The translations under genes were made by a program, and so were the position numbers. Under the pieces are notes generated by a model. It had not been told where the DNA came from. It was given only the letters and a program-made list of their open reading frames with translations, and ran no database searches. Below, in pieces: positions 14,201 through 20,206 of a DNA stretch of 20,617 nt (positions are counted from its first letter, which is position 1; each line of letters opens with the position of its first letter). Source of the stretch: Planctomycetaceae bacterium (GTDB lineage: Bacteria; Planctomycetota; Planctomycetia; Pirellulales; Thermoguttaceae); contig JAIRPZ010000018.1 in assembly GCA_031256755.1 (NCBI GenBank), forward strand, positions 1 through 20,617, in the 5' to 3' direction.

Positions 14201-14713
14201 TTCCTCCTCCTTTTCTTCCGGTTTTCTTTCCGAAGAAACGGCTGCATTTTCGTCTGTTTTTGCATGGGGGTCAATTTTTTCCAACAGGGCGACCATACCG
14301 ATAAAGTTTCCGCCCCGTTTATCGACGCGGACACCTTGCCGGCGGACTTCTTCCGGCAGAATCGGTTCAGCGGCTTTCACGCGGTTTTGGACAAGAACGG
14401 AGGCAACGTCGGGGTCGGTGCCGACTTCAAAGGAGACGGTGATGCTCATGGACCCGCTGCTGGTGCATTGGGTATCCATATAAATCATGTTGTCCACGCC
14501 GTTGAGTTGTTCTTCAATCGGAATGGCGACGGCGTTGGCAACGTCTTCGGCACTGGCACCGGGGTACGTTGCCTGAATGGAAACGGTCGGCGGTGTAATA
14601 TCGGGGAATTGCTCAATCGGCAATGAGGGAATGGAAACGATGCCCAGCAGCAGAATGACGAGGCAAACGACGCAGGCAAAAATCGGACGGTCAATGAAAA
14701 AATGAGAAAACAT
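11264..14713 (-). CDS. RND efflux pump inner-membrane subunit (HAE-1/AcrB type)
   Basis: The product has 1149 residues, about 100 more than AcrB. This is the proton-driven inner-membrane pump of a tripartite efflux system. FFIDRPIFACVV begins TM1; SIPSLPIEQFPDITPP and YPGASAEDV are the standard N-terminal motifs. TM4 carries VIGIVVDDAIVVVEN with D453 and D454, and TM10 carries GLSAKNAILITEFA with K1024; together these form the proton relay. VDDA indicates the multidrug (HAE-1) rather than the heavy-metal (CzcA) branch. Two charged inserts explain the extra length: about 147-196 in the porter domain and about 642-676. No membrane fusion protein or TolC-like gene is adjacent, so partners must be encoded elsewhere or upstream in another operon. 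IorB lies 55 bp upstream on the same strand with a weak hairpin between. Confidence 0.95.
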   Translation of the reverse strand: MFSHFFIDRPIFACVVCLVILLLGIVSIPSLPIEQFPDITPPTVSIQATYPGASAEDVANAVAIPIEEQLNGVDNMIYMDTQCTSSGSMSITVSFEVGTDPDVASVLVQNRVKAAEPILPEEVRRQGVRVDKRGGNFIGMVALLEKIDPHAKTDENAAVSSERKPEEKEEEHGFRGGISGALKKNKNGHQGTKSGQYLANYASLYLKDRLTRVKGVGEVMVFDRRTFSMRIWLDEDTMAARGISVQEVQAAIREQNTQVSAGRLGLEPVPDGVQTNLAIVTLGRLQDASQFENMIIRVDEQGGVLRLKDIAMIELGAADYSSESRINGRMSTGMAVTPRSGANSLEVIKNVRAMLEGLKDSFARSGLEYQIPFDATKFIQATVDEFVETLILCVLFVIITIYVFLQDWRAALIPILTIPVSIIGTFFLMYCFGFSINTMTLFGLILVIGIVVDDAIVVVENTQRIIDEEHLDPHSAAKKSMIQVLGPVIATVLVMMAVFLPTSMMQGIVGKLYQQFALTIASAVAISGICGVTLAPALCAIFLRPSVPKNKRFAGFRLFNFFFDGFGNFYLKTVKTMIFIAPVILLLWFGLIFVLVQAVYKLPSGFLPNEDQGVIMMEVRLPEGASMERTSEVLARVEKIINAEREIKYSPAYEKRNLATRLYERFWDKKKTYVEHGGIETMVCINGFSFISGQGSNLAMVLMPLDPWGERKDEGLRIPAIQARLEKGLNKIAEAEYRIITPPPIMGLGLATGVVSVLLDERGVKPTELAGALNDFRQKILDQRVGNDPLFVAAFSSFDPNSPRLYLDIDRDKVKRMGVNLSEVFAALQTYLGAAYINDFNVFGRTYRVNVQAKGEYRDSVQDIVRMKVKNNKGGMVPLEAFTTVQEVSGPQLLKRFNMFPSADLTSVVHPLHGTGEGIAKIEELSKTLPDGYSIDWTGITFQEKRVGNQTAIFFAISILFAFLILAAQYESWSSPLIIMMAVPLGVAGSLTAVVLFAVHAGKMPEINLYTQIGLLLMVGLSAKNAILITEFARERREHGAGLVQSAYEAGRLRLRPIFMTSFAFILGVLPLVWADGAGGNSRNAIGDGVFGGLLMETMAGVYVTPVLFVLIQGLAEYCNKHIKEFLAHSRLKAHRASEPDEIIIRHGD

Positions 14714-14727
14714 TCGGTTGCGGTAAA

Positions 14728-14752
14728 ACGGCTAAAAAATTTTATGAGCCGT
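14728..14752 (-). terminator. weak hairpin between iorB and the RND gene
   Basis: On the minus strand ACGGCT and AGCCGT (6 bp) flank an AAAATTTTTT core and TTTACC follows. It could partly terminate the iorB transcript or attenuate the RND gene. Confidence 0.35.
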
Positions 14753-14768
14753 CAGAATTTACCGGATT

Positions 14769-15380
14769 TTAACCGTTTGTCAATGAGCGGCAAAAGATTC
14801 TGCGGTACTGTTCATTGTTCCGTCCGGTGCGGAACGCCTGAATATTCAGGTCGATCCATTTTTCTTTGACGCTTTTTTCAATACCTGTCATCCATGCGGA
14901 TTCCGGCAAATCAAGATAAAGCGAAACCGCCCCCAGCAGCACAATGTTTGACACTTTCACATTGCCCAACGCCGCTGCCGCTTCGACCGCCCGCAGATAC
15001 ACCAGTTGCGGAAAGTATTTTGACAATTCCGCTGCGTCCCAATCAGGATAGGGAGTCCCGCCGCCGGAGGACGTGATCGGTACGATCTTTTGATCGGAAA
15101 CGACGGCGGTTCCGTCATCGGCAAGGTAGTCAAGGCAGCGGAGTCCTTCAATACGTTCCAGCGAACCGAGAATTTTTGCGGTTTTACGCGGAACAAGCGG
15201 ACTGAATACGTTGCCGCCGTACCGGATTTGAGCAATGACGGAACCGCCCCGCTGTGCCATTCCATGCACTTCATTTGTTTTGACATCGAATCCTGCGGCA
15301 ACGGCTGTCCGGGCGGCAATTTCGCTCGCCAACAGAATTCCCTGACCGCCGACTCCCGCTAGTACAATACTCGTTGTCAT
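14769..15380 (-). CDS. iorB: indolepyruvate ferredoxin oxidoreductase beta subunit
   Basis: The product has 203 residues, typical of IorB. With IorA it oxidatively decarboxylates aryl pyruvates to aryl-CoA with ferredoxin as acceptor, in anaerobic aromatic amino acid breakdown. The sequence starts with the family motif TTSIVLAGVGGQGILLASEI and has NEVHGMAQRGGSVIAQIRYG at about 36-55, both hallmarks of the pyruvate/ketoisovalerate oxidoreductase gamma domain. The C-terminal part has the usual VKEKW..LN..AF.TG end. No iorA is present on either side, so this subunit is orphaned within the window. It lies 28 bp after the single-TM gene and is probably co-transcribed with it. Related 2-oxoacid oxidoreductase gamma subunits are the main alternative. 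Confidence 0.88.
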   Translation of the reverse strand: MTTSIVLAGVGGQGILLASEIAARTAVAAGFDVKTNEVHGMAQRGGSVIAQIRYGGNVFSPLVPRKTAKILGSLERIEGLRCLDYLADDGTAVVSDQKIVPITSSGGGTPYPDWDAAELSKYFPQLVYLRAVEAAAALGNVKVSNIVLLGAVSLYLDLPESAWMTGIEKSVKEKWIDLNIQAFRTGRNNEQYRRIFCRSLTNG

Positions 15381-15408
15381 ATCTGTTGCTGTGATTCTTG
15401 TTCTGCCG

Positions 15409-15846
15409 TTATGTTTTGTTCAGTGTTATTTCTTGTCCGGTTCCGCCTGAATCTGTTTCCGGCGGCGGAGCGTTTTCTTCCGTACCGGCAGAAGATTCCG
15501 CTGCCGGTGCAGATATTCCGGTTTGACTGCCGTTTTGATCGGTTTGAGCATAACGGATGCCGGCATCTTCCGCAAGTTCATCGTCATCCACAATCTCGAC
15601 AATGACAATCGGCTTCGGTATATGCAGACGGTTCAGCATCCGATCTGCCCAAGGGCATTTCCGGTCGATGACTTCGCGCAAAGTGTTTATTTTTCTTTGG
15701 AGAGTGGTAAGCCGGACAACAAGATTGAGAGCCGTCCGCCAGTCGGGCGGTCCGTAACCGTACCGGACGGCTGCATAACAGCCCAGCACGATGTTGACAA
15801 TGATGAACATTGCCGCAAACAATATCAGCAGTATTGACGCAAACAT
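15409..15846 (-). CDS. single-TM protein with acidic disordered tail, unknown function
   Basis: The product has 145 residues. One hydrophobic helix (about 4-27) is followed by a basic amphipathic stretch (LVVRLTTLQRKINTLREVID, possible short coiled coil) and, from about 80, by an acidic low-complexity tail rich in Ser, Glu, Gly and Pro. It was not matched to a known family. A TGGTACAAT extended -10 box stands 13 bp before ATG 15846, so the transcript would have a very short leader. It is the first gene of a unit with iorB. Confidence 0.6.
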   Translation of the reverse strand: MFASILLILFAAMFIIVNIVLGCYAAVRYGYGPPDWRTALNLVVRLTTLQRKINTLREVIDRKCPWADRMLNRLHIPKPIVIVEIVDDDELAEDAGIRYAQTDQNGSQTGISAPAAESSAGTEENAPPPETDSGGTGQEITLNKT

Positions 15847-15859
15847 AAACCTTATGCTG

Positions 15860-15868
15860 ATTGTACCA
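15860..15868 (-). promoter_or_regulatory. extended -10 promoter, nearly leaderless
   Basis: On the minus strand TGGTACAAT ends 13 bp before the start codon at 15846. No convincing -35 box is seen, as expected for an extended -10 promoter. Confidence 0.5.
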
Positions 15869-15925
15869 CAAACGGGATACCGGCGGACGCGGCGGACTTC
15901 CTGCCGGCAGCGTCTTTACCGCCCC

Positions 15926-15953
15926 TTTACATCAGAATAATTTCCTATATAAT
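15926..15953 (+). promoter_or_regulatory. sigma70-type promoter of the small membrane protein gene
   Basis: TTTACA 15926-15931, a 16-bp spacer and a perfect TATAAT 15948-15953. The start codon is at 16007, so the leader is about 45 nt. Confidence 0.7.
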
Positions 15954-15987
15954 AACGGCTTATGTATCGATCGCCCGTCCGCTGCTG

Positions 15988-16006
15988 AACGCTGGAAGCG
16001 TTTTTT
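15988..16006 (+). terminator. terminator-like hairpin touching a start codon
   Basis: AACGCT 15988-15993 and AGCGTT 15997-16002 form a 6-bp stem with a GGA loop, followed by TTTT up to the ATG at 16007. The T-run (16001-16006) ends at the start codon. It could attenuate transcription or hide the start, and no Shine-Dalgarno site is present. Confidence 0.5.
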
Positions 16007-16228
16007 ATGCTGAAATTTATTATTTATCTTTTCCGCTGGCAACTTTCCACGCCGATACTGGCTCCCGTATTACTCTATCTAACTCCCATGTTGCTTGCCT
16101 ATTGCGGCGATCAAGGTGCTTTTTGGACAGCCACGGTCATTGCTAATTTTGTCGGTGCCTTCCTGTTTTTTTGGATTGACCGTTACATTTTTTCGGCAAA
16201 ATCCTGTAAGCCGGACGGAAAATCTTAA
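16007..16228 (+). CDS. small two-TM membrane protein, unknown function
   Basis: The product has 73 residues with two hydrophobic helices, about 14-32 and 38-58. The first is preceded by FRWQLSTPILAPV and the second is WTATVIANFVGAFLFFWIDRYIF, ending in a short basic tail. The pattern 'QLSTPILAP...WTATVIAN..GA..FFW.DR.IF' looks like a conserved planctomycete small membrane protein, judged from memory. A good promoter precedes it and a terminator-like hairpin abuts the start codon. It lies 53 bp before holB on the same strand. Confidence 0.7.
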   Translation: MLKFIIYLFRWQLSTPILAPVLLYLTPMLLAYCGDQGAFWTATVIANFVGAFLFFWIDRYIFSAKSCKPDGKS

Positions 16229-16263
16229 ACGTTTTGCCGCCGCGGTTTATTTGCTGTCCGGTT

Positions 16264-16272
16264 TGGTATAAT
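16264..16272 (+). promoter_or_regulatory. extended -10 promoter of holB, probably leaderless
   Basis: TGGTATAAT with a perfect -10 hexamer ends 9 bp before ATG 16282. Transcription starting about 7 nt after the box would begin at or within 3 nt of the start codon. Confidence 0.6.
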
Positions 16273-16281
16273 GTCTCTTCT

Positions 16282-17301
16282 ATGTGGCAAAAAATACAGG
16301 GGCATGACATCCTTGTTGAACGGTTTCGGCAGGCCTTTCAACGCCGCCGCCTGACCGGTACGTTTCTCTTTGTCGGACCGCCCGGTGTCGGCAAACGCCG
16401 TTTCGCCTTTGCGCTCGCCAAGGGGCTGCTCTGCCGGAAACAGGACAATCTCGATCCGTGCGGAGAATGTGCTTCGTGCAAACTCTTCGGACAGATCGGC
16501 TGTACCGACATTGATTTTGACAGCGAAGCATTCCTTTCCAAGAACAAGGAAAAATTTCTTTCGCCGCATCCCGATTTGTATTATGTTTTCAAACCGCCGG
16601 ACAAAAAGGACTTGCCGCTGAACGCATTGACCGATTTATGCTCGGCGATGAATAAAACGGCCTTTCTCGGCGGACGAAAAGTTGCCGTTATTCACGATGC
16701 GGACTATTTTAACGAATCGGGTGCCAATTCACTGCTGAAAACGCTGGAAGAACCGCCGCCGGATTCTGTGCTGATTCTTATCGGAACATCAACCGCCAAG
16801 CAACTGCCGACCATCCGCAGCCGCTGCCGGATTGTCCGTTTTGCTCCTTTGCCGCCGGACGTTTTAGCCGTTCTTTTGACGGAACAAAAACTGGCGGCAA
16901 CTCCGGCACAAGCGGAAAAAATTGCTTGTTTAGCGGAAGGCAGTTTGGAAAAAGCAAGGGAACTGGCGGACGGCGATATTGAAACGGTGCGGACAGAGTT
17001 AACGAAAATCCTTTCCGCTGCCGGCTGGGATGCGGCTGCCGCTGCCGCCTGCATCAATAAGGTCATCGAATCAGAAAAAGAAGATGCGGTACGCCGCCGC
17101 CGGTTACGGCTTGTTTTCAGTTTAATGACGGAGATATTTTACCGCAGCCTACGTACCGGTCTGCCGCCTGCCGCAGACGCATTGCGGACGGTTATCCGGC
17201 AAATCGAAAGAGTGTTGGAAGCCGCCGAGCAGACCGACCGCAACGTCAGTGTGCCGCTCATTGCCGAATCGCTGGCAGTCGATCTGGGATATACAAGATG
17301 A
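16282..17301 (+). CDS. holB: DNA polymerase III delta' subunit
   Basis: The product has 339 residues, matching the family. Delta' is the non-ATPase wrench subunit of the clamp loader. MWQKIQGHDILVERFRQAFQ begins the AAA+ fold; a Walker A-like GPPGVGKR is at 32-39; a zinc module is formed by C51, C60, C63 and C66 (LC..., PCGECASC); KVAVIHDADYFNESGANSLLKTLEEPP is the typical segment before the SRC motif (IRSRCRIVRF). The C-terminal collar domain follows. The frame is open to 16234, but the ATG at 16282 is chosen because the conserved fold starts there and an extended -10 box lies only 9 bp upstream. The stop TGA lies inside a tandem 10-bp repeat (17291-17310). Confidence 0.93.
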   Translation: MWQKIQGHDILVERFRQAFQRRRLTGTFLFVGPPGVGKRRFAFALAKGLLCRKQDNLDPCGECASCKLFGQIGCTDIDFDSEAFLSKNKEKFLSPHPDLYYVFKPPDKKDLPLNALTDLCSAMNKTAFLGGRKVAVIHDADYFNESGANSLLKTLEEPPPDSVLILIGTSTAKQLPTIRSRCRIVRFAPLPPDVLAVLLTEQKLAATPAQAEKIACLAEGSLEKARELADGDIETVRTELTKILSAAGWDAAAAAACINKVIESEKEDAVRRRRLRLVFSLMTEIFYRSLRTGLPPAADALRTVIRQIERVLEAAEQTDRNVSVPLIAESLAVDLGYTR

Positions 17302-17310
17302 TACAAGATC
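17291..17310. repeat. tandem 10-bp repeat at the holB stop
   Basis: ATACAAGATG and ATACAAGATC stand back to back; the holB stop TGA (17299-17301) spans the junction. Between 17311 and 17602 I see no RNA gene, riboswitch or supported CDS. An in-frame open stretch upstream of ribBA (from TTG 17410) encodes one hydrophobic helix but lacks any domain. Confidence 0.6.
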
Positions 17311-17602
17311 GTCCTTGGTCTATTTTATATCCAATATTCAAATAGGAACAAACATTTAAGTTTCGTTTGCAAGAATAAATGCTGAATTGGTAATAAGGTA
17401 AAGAAGTTCTTGTTTTATACATTCATTGCCGTTTGCGTAATTGTATCGGCAGTCGGAGTCCGTTTCTTTTTGGCTTTTACGTCTGACAGCACCGAGTTTC
17501 CGTACAGAGCAATCGGGGTCGGCGAGGCGGAAATGGCGTGGGAATGGGTGATCGAATCTCCCCGAATTTTTCTGCACCTATCTGCCGGAGGCGGCGGTTT
17601 TA

Positions 17603-17611
17603 TGGTACAAT
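17603..17611 (+). promoter_or_regulatory. extended -10 promoter of ribBA, probably leaderless
   Basis: TGGTACAAT ends 8 bp before ATG 17620. Its spacing to the start is the same kind as in the holB promoter. Confidence 0.55.
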
Positions 17612-17619
17612 TTCTTGTT

Positions 17620-18840
17620 ATGCCGTTTTCAACAATCGACAGTGCATTAGCCGCACTCAAAGCAGGCAAAATTGTCATCGTGATGGACGATGAAGACCGC
17701 GAAAACGAAGGGGACTTTGTTTGCGCTGCGGAAACCGTTACCGATGCCCACGTCAACTTTATGCTCCGGCACGGACGCGGGCAGGTTTGTATGCCGATTT
17801 TGCCGGACACGTGCAAGCGGCTTGAACTTGCGCCGATGGTGGCTCACAATACTGCCCCGCTCCAAACGGCATTTACGGTTCCGGTTGATCATATTACGAA
17901 CAAAACCGGCATTACCGCACAGGAAAAAGCCGCCACGATTCGGGCGATCATTGATCCGAACAGTAAGCCCGGCGATTTTGTCCGTCCCGGTCACCTTTTT
18001 CCGCTTGAAGCCAAAGAAGGGGGCGTTCTCCGTCGGGCGGGGCATACCGAGGCGATCATTGATCTTGTCCGGCTTGCCGGCATGCAGCCGGGCGGAGTGC
18101 TGTGTGAAATCCTTGACGAAACGGGCAATCGGGCGAATCGGGAAACGCTCTTTGCCGCTGCCGAAAAATTCGAACTTGAAATCATTACGATAGAGGAACT
18201 GATCAAATACAGGCGGCGGATCGAAAAAATTGTTACGAAAATCGCCGATGCCGATTTGCCGACAAAATACGGTCATGCACGGATTTACGTTTACAGTGTC
18301 AAATACGAAAAGGAGGAACCGGTGGCTATCGTTTTCGGATCGCCGGCGGCGGAGTCGGATCGTCCGCCGCTTGTCCGTCTTCATTCTTCTTGTTTTACCG
18401 GCGATTTACTTCATTCGCTGCGGTGCGACTGCGGCGATCAACTGCATACCGCGCTGCAAATGATCAGCAGCGATGCGGCTGCTCACGGAGGGATTGGCGT
18501 GCTGGTTTATCTGCCGCAAGAGGGGCGCGGTATCGGGCTTGCCGAAAAAATTAAGGCATATAAATTGCAGGACGAAGGGCTGGATACGGTGGATGCCAAT
18601 TTGGCATTGGGACATAAAGCCGACCTTCGGGACTACGGCGTGGGCATTCAAATTTTGAAGGATTTGGGTTTGAAAAAGATTCGTCTTCTGACGAACAATC
18701 CGAAGAAGACGGATGCGTTCATTTACGGCGGTTTTGATTTAGAGGTTGCGGATCAGGTGCCGGTTGTTTGTCCGCCGAATGAGTTTAATGAAAAATATCT
18801 TGCCGCAAAGCGGGACAAAATGGGACATAAACTGCCGTAA
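17620..18840 (+). CDS. ribBA: bifunctional 3,4-dihydroxy-2-butanone-4-phosphate synthase / GTP cyclohydrolase II
   Basis: The product has 406 residues, the normal RibBA length. It makes the two precursors of riboflavin from ribulose 5-phosphate and GTP. The N-terminal RibB domain (1 to about 205) shows the acidic loop DDEDRENEGD at 23-32, TGITAQEKAATIRA and RAGHTEAIIDLVRLAG. The C-terminal RibA domain shows the zinc site SSCFTGDLLHSLRCDCGDQL (three Cys), LPQEGRGIGLAEKIKAYKLQ, DTVDANLALGHKADLRDYG and LLTNNPKK. All key motifs are intact; the usual DR of TGIS..DR is EK here. The frame is open to 17410, but conserved sequence begins at MPFSTIDSALAALKAGK, so ATG 17620 is used. No FMN riboswitch is visible upstream. 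Confidence 0.96.
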   Translation: MPFSTIDSALAALKAGKIVIVMDDEDRENEGDFVCAAETVTDAHVNFMLRHGRGQVCMPILPDTCKRLELAPMVAHNTAPLQTAFTVPVDHITNKTGITAQEKAATIRAIIDPNSKPGDFVRPGHLFPLEAKEGGVLRRAGHTEAIIDLVRLAGMQPGGVLCEILDETGNRANRETLFAAAEKFELEIITIEELIKYRRRIEKIVTKIADADLPTKYGHARIYVYSVKYEKEEPVAIVFGSPAAESDRPPLVRLHSSCFTGDLLHSLRCDCGDQLHTALQMISSDAAAHGGIGVLVYLPQEGRGIGLAEKIKAYKLQDEGLDTVDANLALGHKADLRDYGVGIQILKDLGLKKIRLLTNNPKKTDAFIYGGFDLEVADQVPVVCPPNEFNEKYLAAKRDKMGHKLP

Positions 18841-18878
18841 AGAATCAGGGCAATGGACAGCCCCCGCCGTTGAAATGG

Positions 18879-18906
18879 ATGCCGGACTTGTTCTCTAACC
18901 CGGCAT
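18879..18906. other. stem-loop after ribBA
   Basis: ATGCCGG 18879-18885 pairs perfectly with CCGGCAT 18900-18906 around a 14-nt loop, without a T-run. The 18841-19122 spacer otherwise shows no gene that I can support. Confidence 0.35.
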
Positions 18907-19122
18907 GCAGAGTTCTCTGACGAGGATAGAGCGGATGAGTTTCGCCGTATTGATACGCTTTTGAATTGAACATTCGGCAGTTGCTGGATTGGGGCAACAC
19001 GTTCCGTCATCGGAGTATCGGTTAACAATGAAAAAATCTGTAAACTCTGGTATTTATCGCACTTTAACTTTCAGAAAAGTCCAAAAAAAACAAAATGTCT
19101 CTCATCACTCCTCCGCCCGGTA

Positions 19123-19150
19123 TTTACTGTCGGGATTTTCCGTGTATAAT
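19123..19150 (+). promoter_or_regulatory. sigma70-type promoter of the SGNH hydrolase gene
   Basis: TTTACT 19123-19128, a 16-bp spacer and a perfect TATAAT 19145-19150. The leader to ATG 19193 is about 35 nt. Confidence 0.65.
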
Positions 19151-19192
19151 GATTGTATTAAATTATCCCCTCACCAAAAGGAGAAAAAAAGA

Positions 19193-20002
19193 ATGTCAAC
19201 GAAAATGTTGATGACCCCAAAACGATTTTGCCGGTGCGTTGCCGGTCTGCTGATTTTATCGCTTGCTGTTTCCGCACAGGCGGCAAACAAAGCCGTTGAA
19301 CCCGTTGACCGTAAAGACGGCTGGTGGGTAAAACGGCAAGCCGAAAATACGGAACAAATGAACAAAGGAGATGTCGAACTCCTTCTCATCGGCGATTCGA
19401 TTACGCACGGCTGGGACAAGCAGAAAGAACTGTACGACAAATTCTTCGGCAAGTATAAACCCATCAACTTGGGATTCGGCGGCGACCAAACGCAGCACGT
19501 TCTCTGGCGGCTTGACCATCTGCCGCTCGACAAAATTCAGCCGAAAGTCGCCCAAATTATGATTGGAACGAACAACATCGGCACAAAAACGACAACGCCC
19601 AAAGAAGCTGCCGAGGGAATTGCCGCCATCGTCAAAAAACTGCAAACGCAGTACCCGAAACTGCAAATCATCGTGCTGAAGGTCTTCCCGCGTGACGAAA
19701 AACCGGACGGTGAACGCCGCAAACGGGTGGAAGAAATCAACTCGTATCTGCCGGCAATGCTGAAGGGTTTGAAAAATGTTGAACTTGTCGACATTAACGC
19801 CGGTTTTCTTGACAAAGAGGGAAATCTTCCGAAGACAATTATGAAGGATTTCCTCCATCCCGGTAAAGAGGGTTACGAATATTGGGGAGGCAAAGTCGAA
19901 CCGCTTATCAAAGCGAAATTCGCTCAATATGATGCGCCGCGCGATAAGCAGTCCCGCCGGGGACAAAGAATTCTGCGTCCGCGTAATTGGCTGCGCGGCT
20001 GA
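19193..20002 (+). CDS. exported SGNH/GDSL hydrolase
   Basis: The product has 269 residues. Residues 1-31 are a signal peptide (basic start, LLILSLAVSAQAA). The SGNH motifs are complete: block I LLIGDSITHGW (catalytic Ser), block II GFGGDQTQ (Gly), block III IGTNNIG (Asn), block V DFLHPGKEGYEYW (Asp and His). The arrangement resembles PAF-acetylhydrolase-type members common in planctomycetes, which act as esterases, for example on acetylated sugars. It is probably periplasmic or secreted; the substrate is unknown, though removal of O-acyl groups from glycans would fit the fucosidase at the other end of the window. A purine-rich AAAAGGAG site stands about 10 bp before ATG 19193 and a promoter at 19123. 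The open frame to 18989 is not used. The C-terminus is basic. Confidence 0.92.
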   Translation: MSTKMLMTPKRFCRCVAGLLILSLAVSAQAANKAVEPVDRKDGWWVKRQAENTEQMNKGDVELLLIGDSITHGWDKQKELYDKFFGKYKPINLGFGGDQTQHVLWRLDHLPLDKIQPKVAQIMIGTNNIGTKTTTPKEAAEGIAAIVKKLQTQYPKLQIIVLKVFPRDEKPDGERRKRVEEINSYLPAMLKGLKNVELVDINAGFLDKEGNLPKTIMKDFLHPGKEGYEYWGGKVEPLIKAKFAQYDAPRDKQSRRGQRILRPRNWLRG

Positions 20003-20008
20003 TACAGA

Positions 20009-20120
20009 GTCCTGCCGGACAGTGTAGTTTGGACAGGATTCACAAGATTTTTGCAGGATTTTATTTTTGTTACAAAAATAATGCCTGTCCGGCAAGGACT
20101 CCTGTACAATCCTGTCCAAA
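20009..20120. repeat. palindromic GGACAGGATT repeat element
   Basis: TTTGGACAGGATT 20028-20040 and AATCCTGTCCAAA 20108-20120 are a perfect 13-bp inverted pair. Between them TTATTTTTGT 20061-20070 and ACAAAAATAA 20072-20081 form a second perfect pair with a 1-nt centre. GTCCTGCCGGACAG 20009-20022 also matches the complement of 20085-20099 with one extra base, crossing the outer pair. The layout fits a REP- or MITE-like element. It lies just after the SGNH hydrolase stop. Confidence 0.7.
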
Positions 20121-20206
20121 AAATTGTCCGAAAACTACGGGGGACGTATGTCCCCTGCTCTCGCATCTGTCCGCTCTCAAAATACTGCCTGTCCTGTCCG
20201 TCCGTT

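Noticed and set aside
11264..14713. Heavy-metal (CzcA-type) RND pump linked to the metal locus
   Set aside because: TM4 reads VDDAIVVVEN as in multidrug HAE-1 pumps, and the gene is on the other strand several kilobases away.
16280..16569. Minus-strand frames of 69-114 codons over the start of holB
   Set aside because: They mirror holB codons; the zinc and Walker motifs of holB are decisive.
17410..17619. RibBA extended by 70 residues from a TTG codon, with a hydrophobic helix
   Set aside because: Conserved RibB sequence begins at ATG 17620, a promoter box sits inside the extension, and RibBA is cytoplasmic.
17302..17619. Possible FMN riboswitch before ribBA
   Set aside because: No G-rich conserved junction pattern of the FMN aptamer is seen, and the promoter box lies 8 bp from the start, leaving no room for a leader.
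20021..20130. Rho-independent terminator for the SGNH hydrolase gene
   Set aside because: The large palindrome is followed by an A-run, not a T-run, on the plus strand; a repeat element explains it better.
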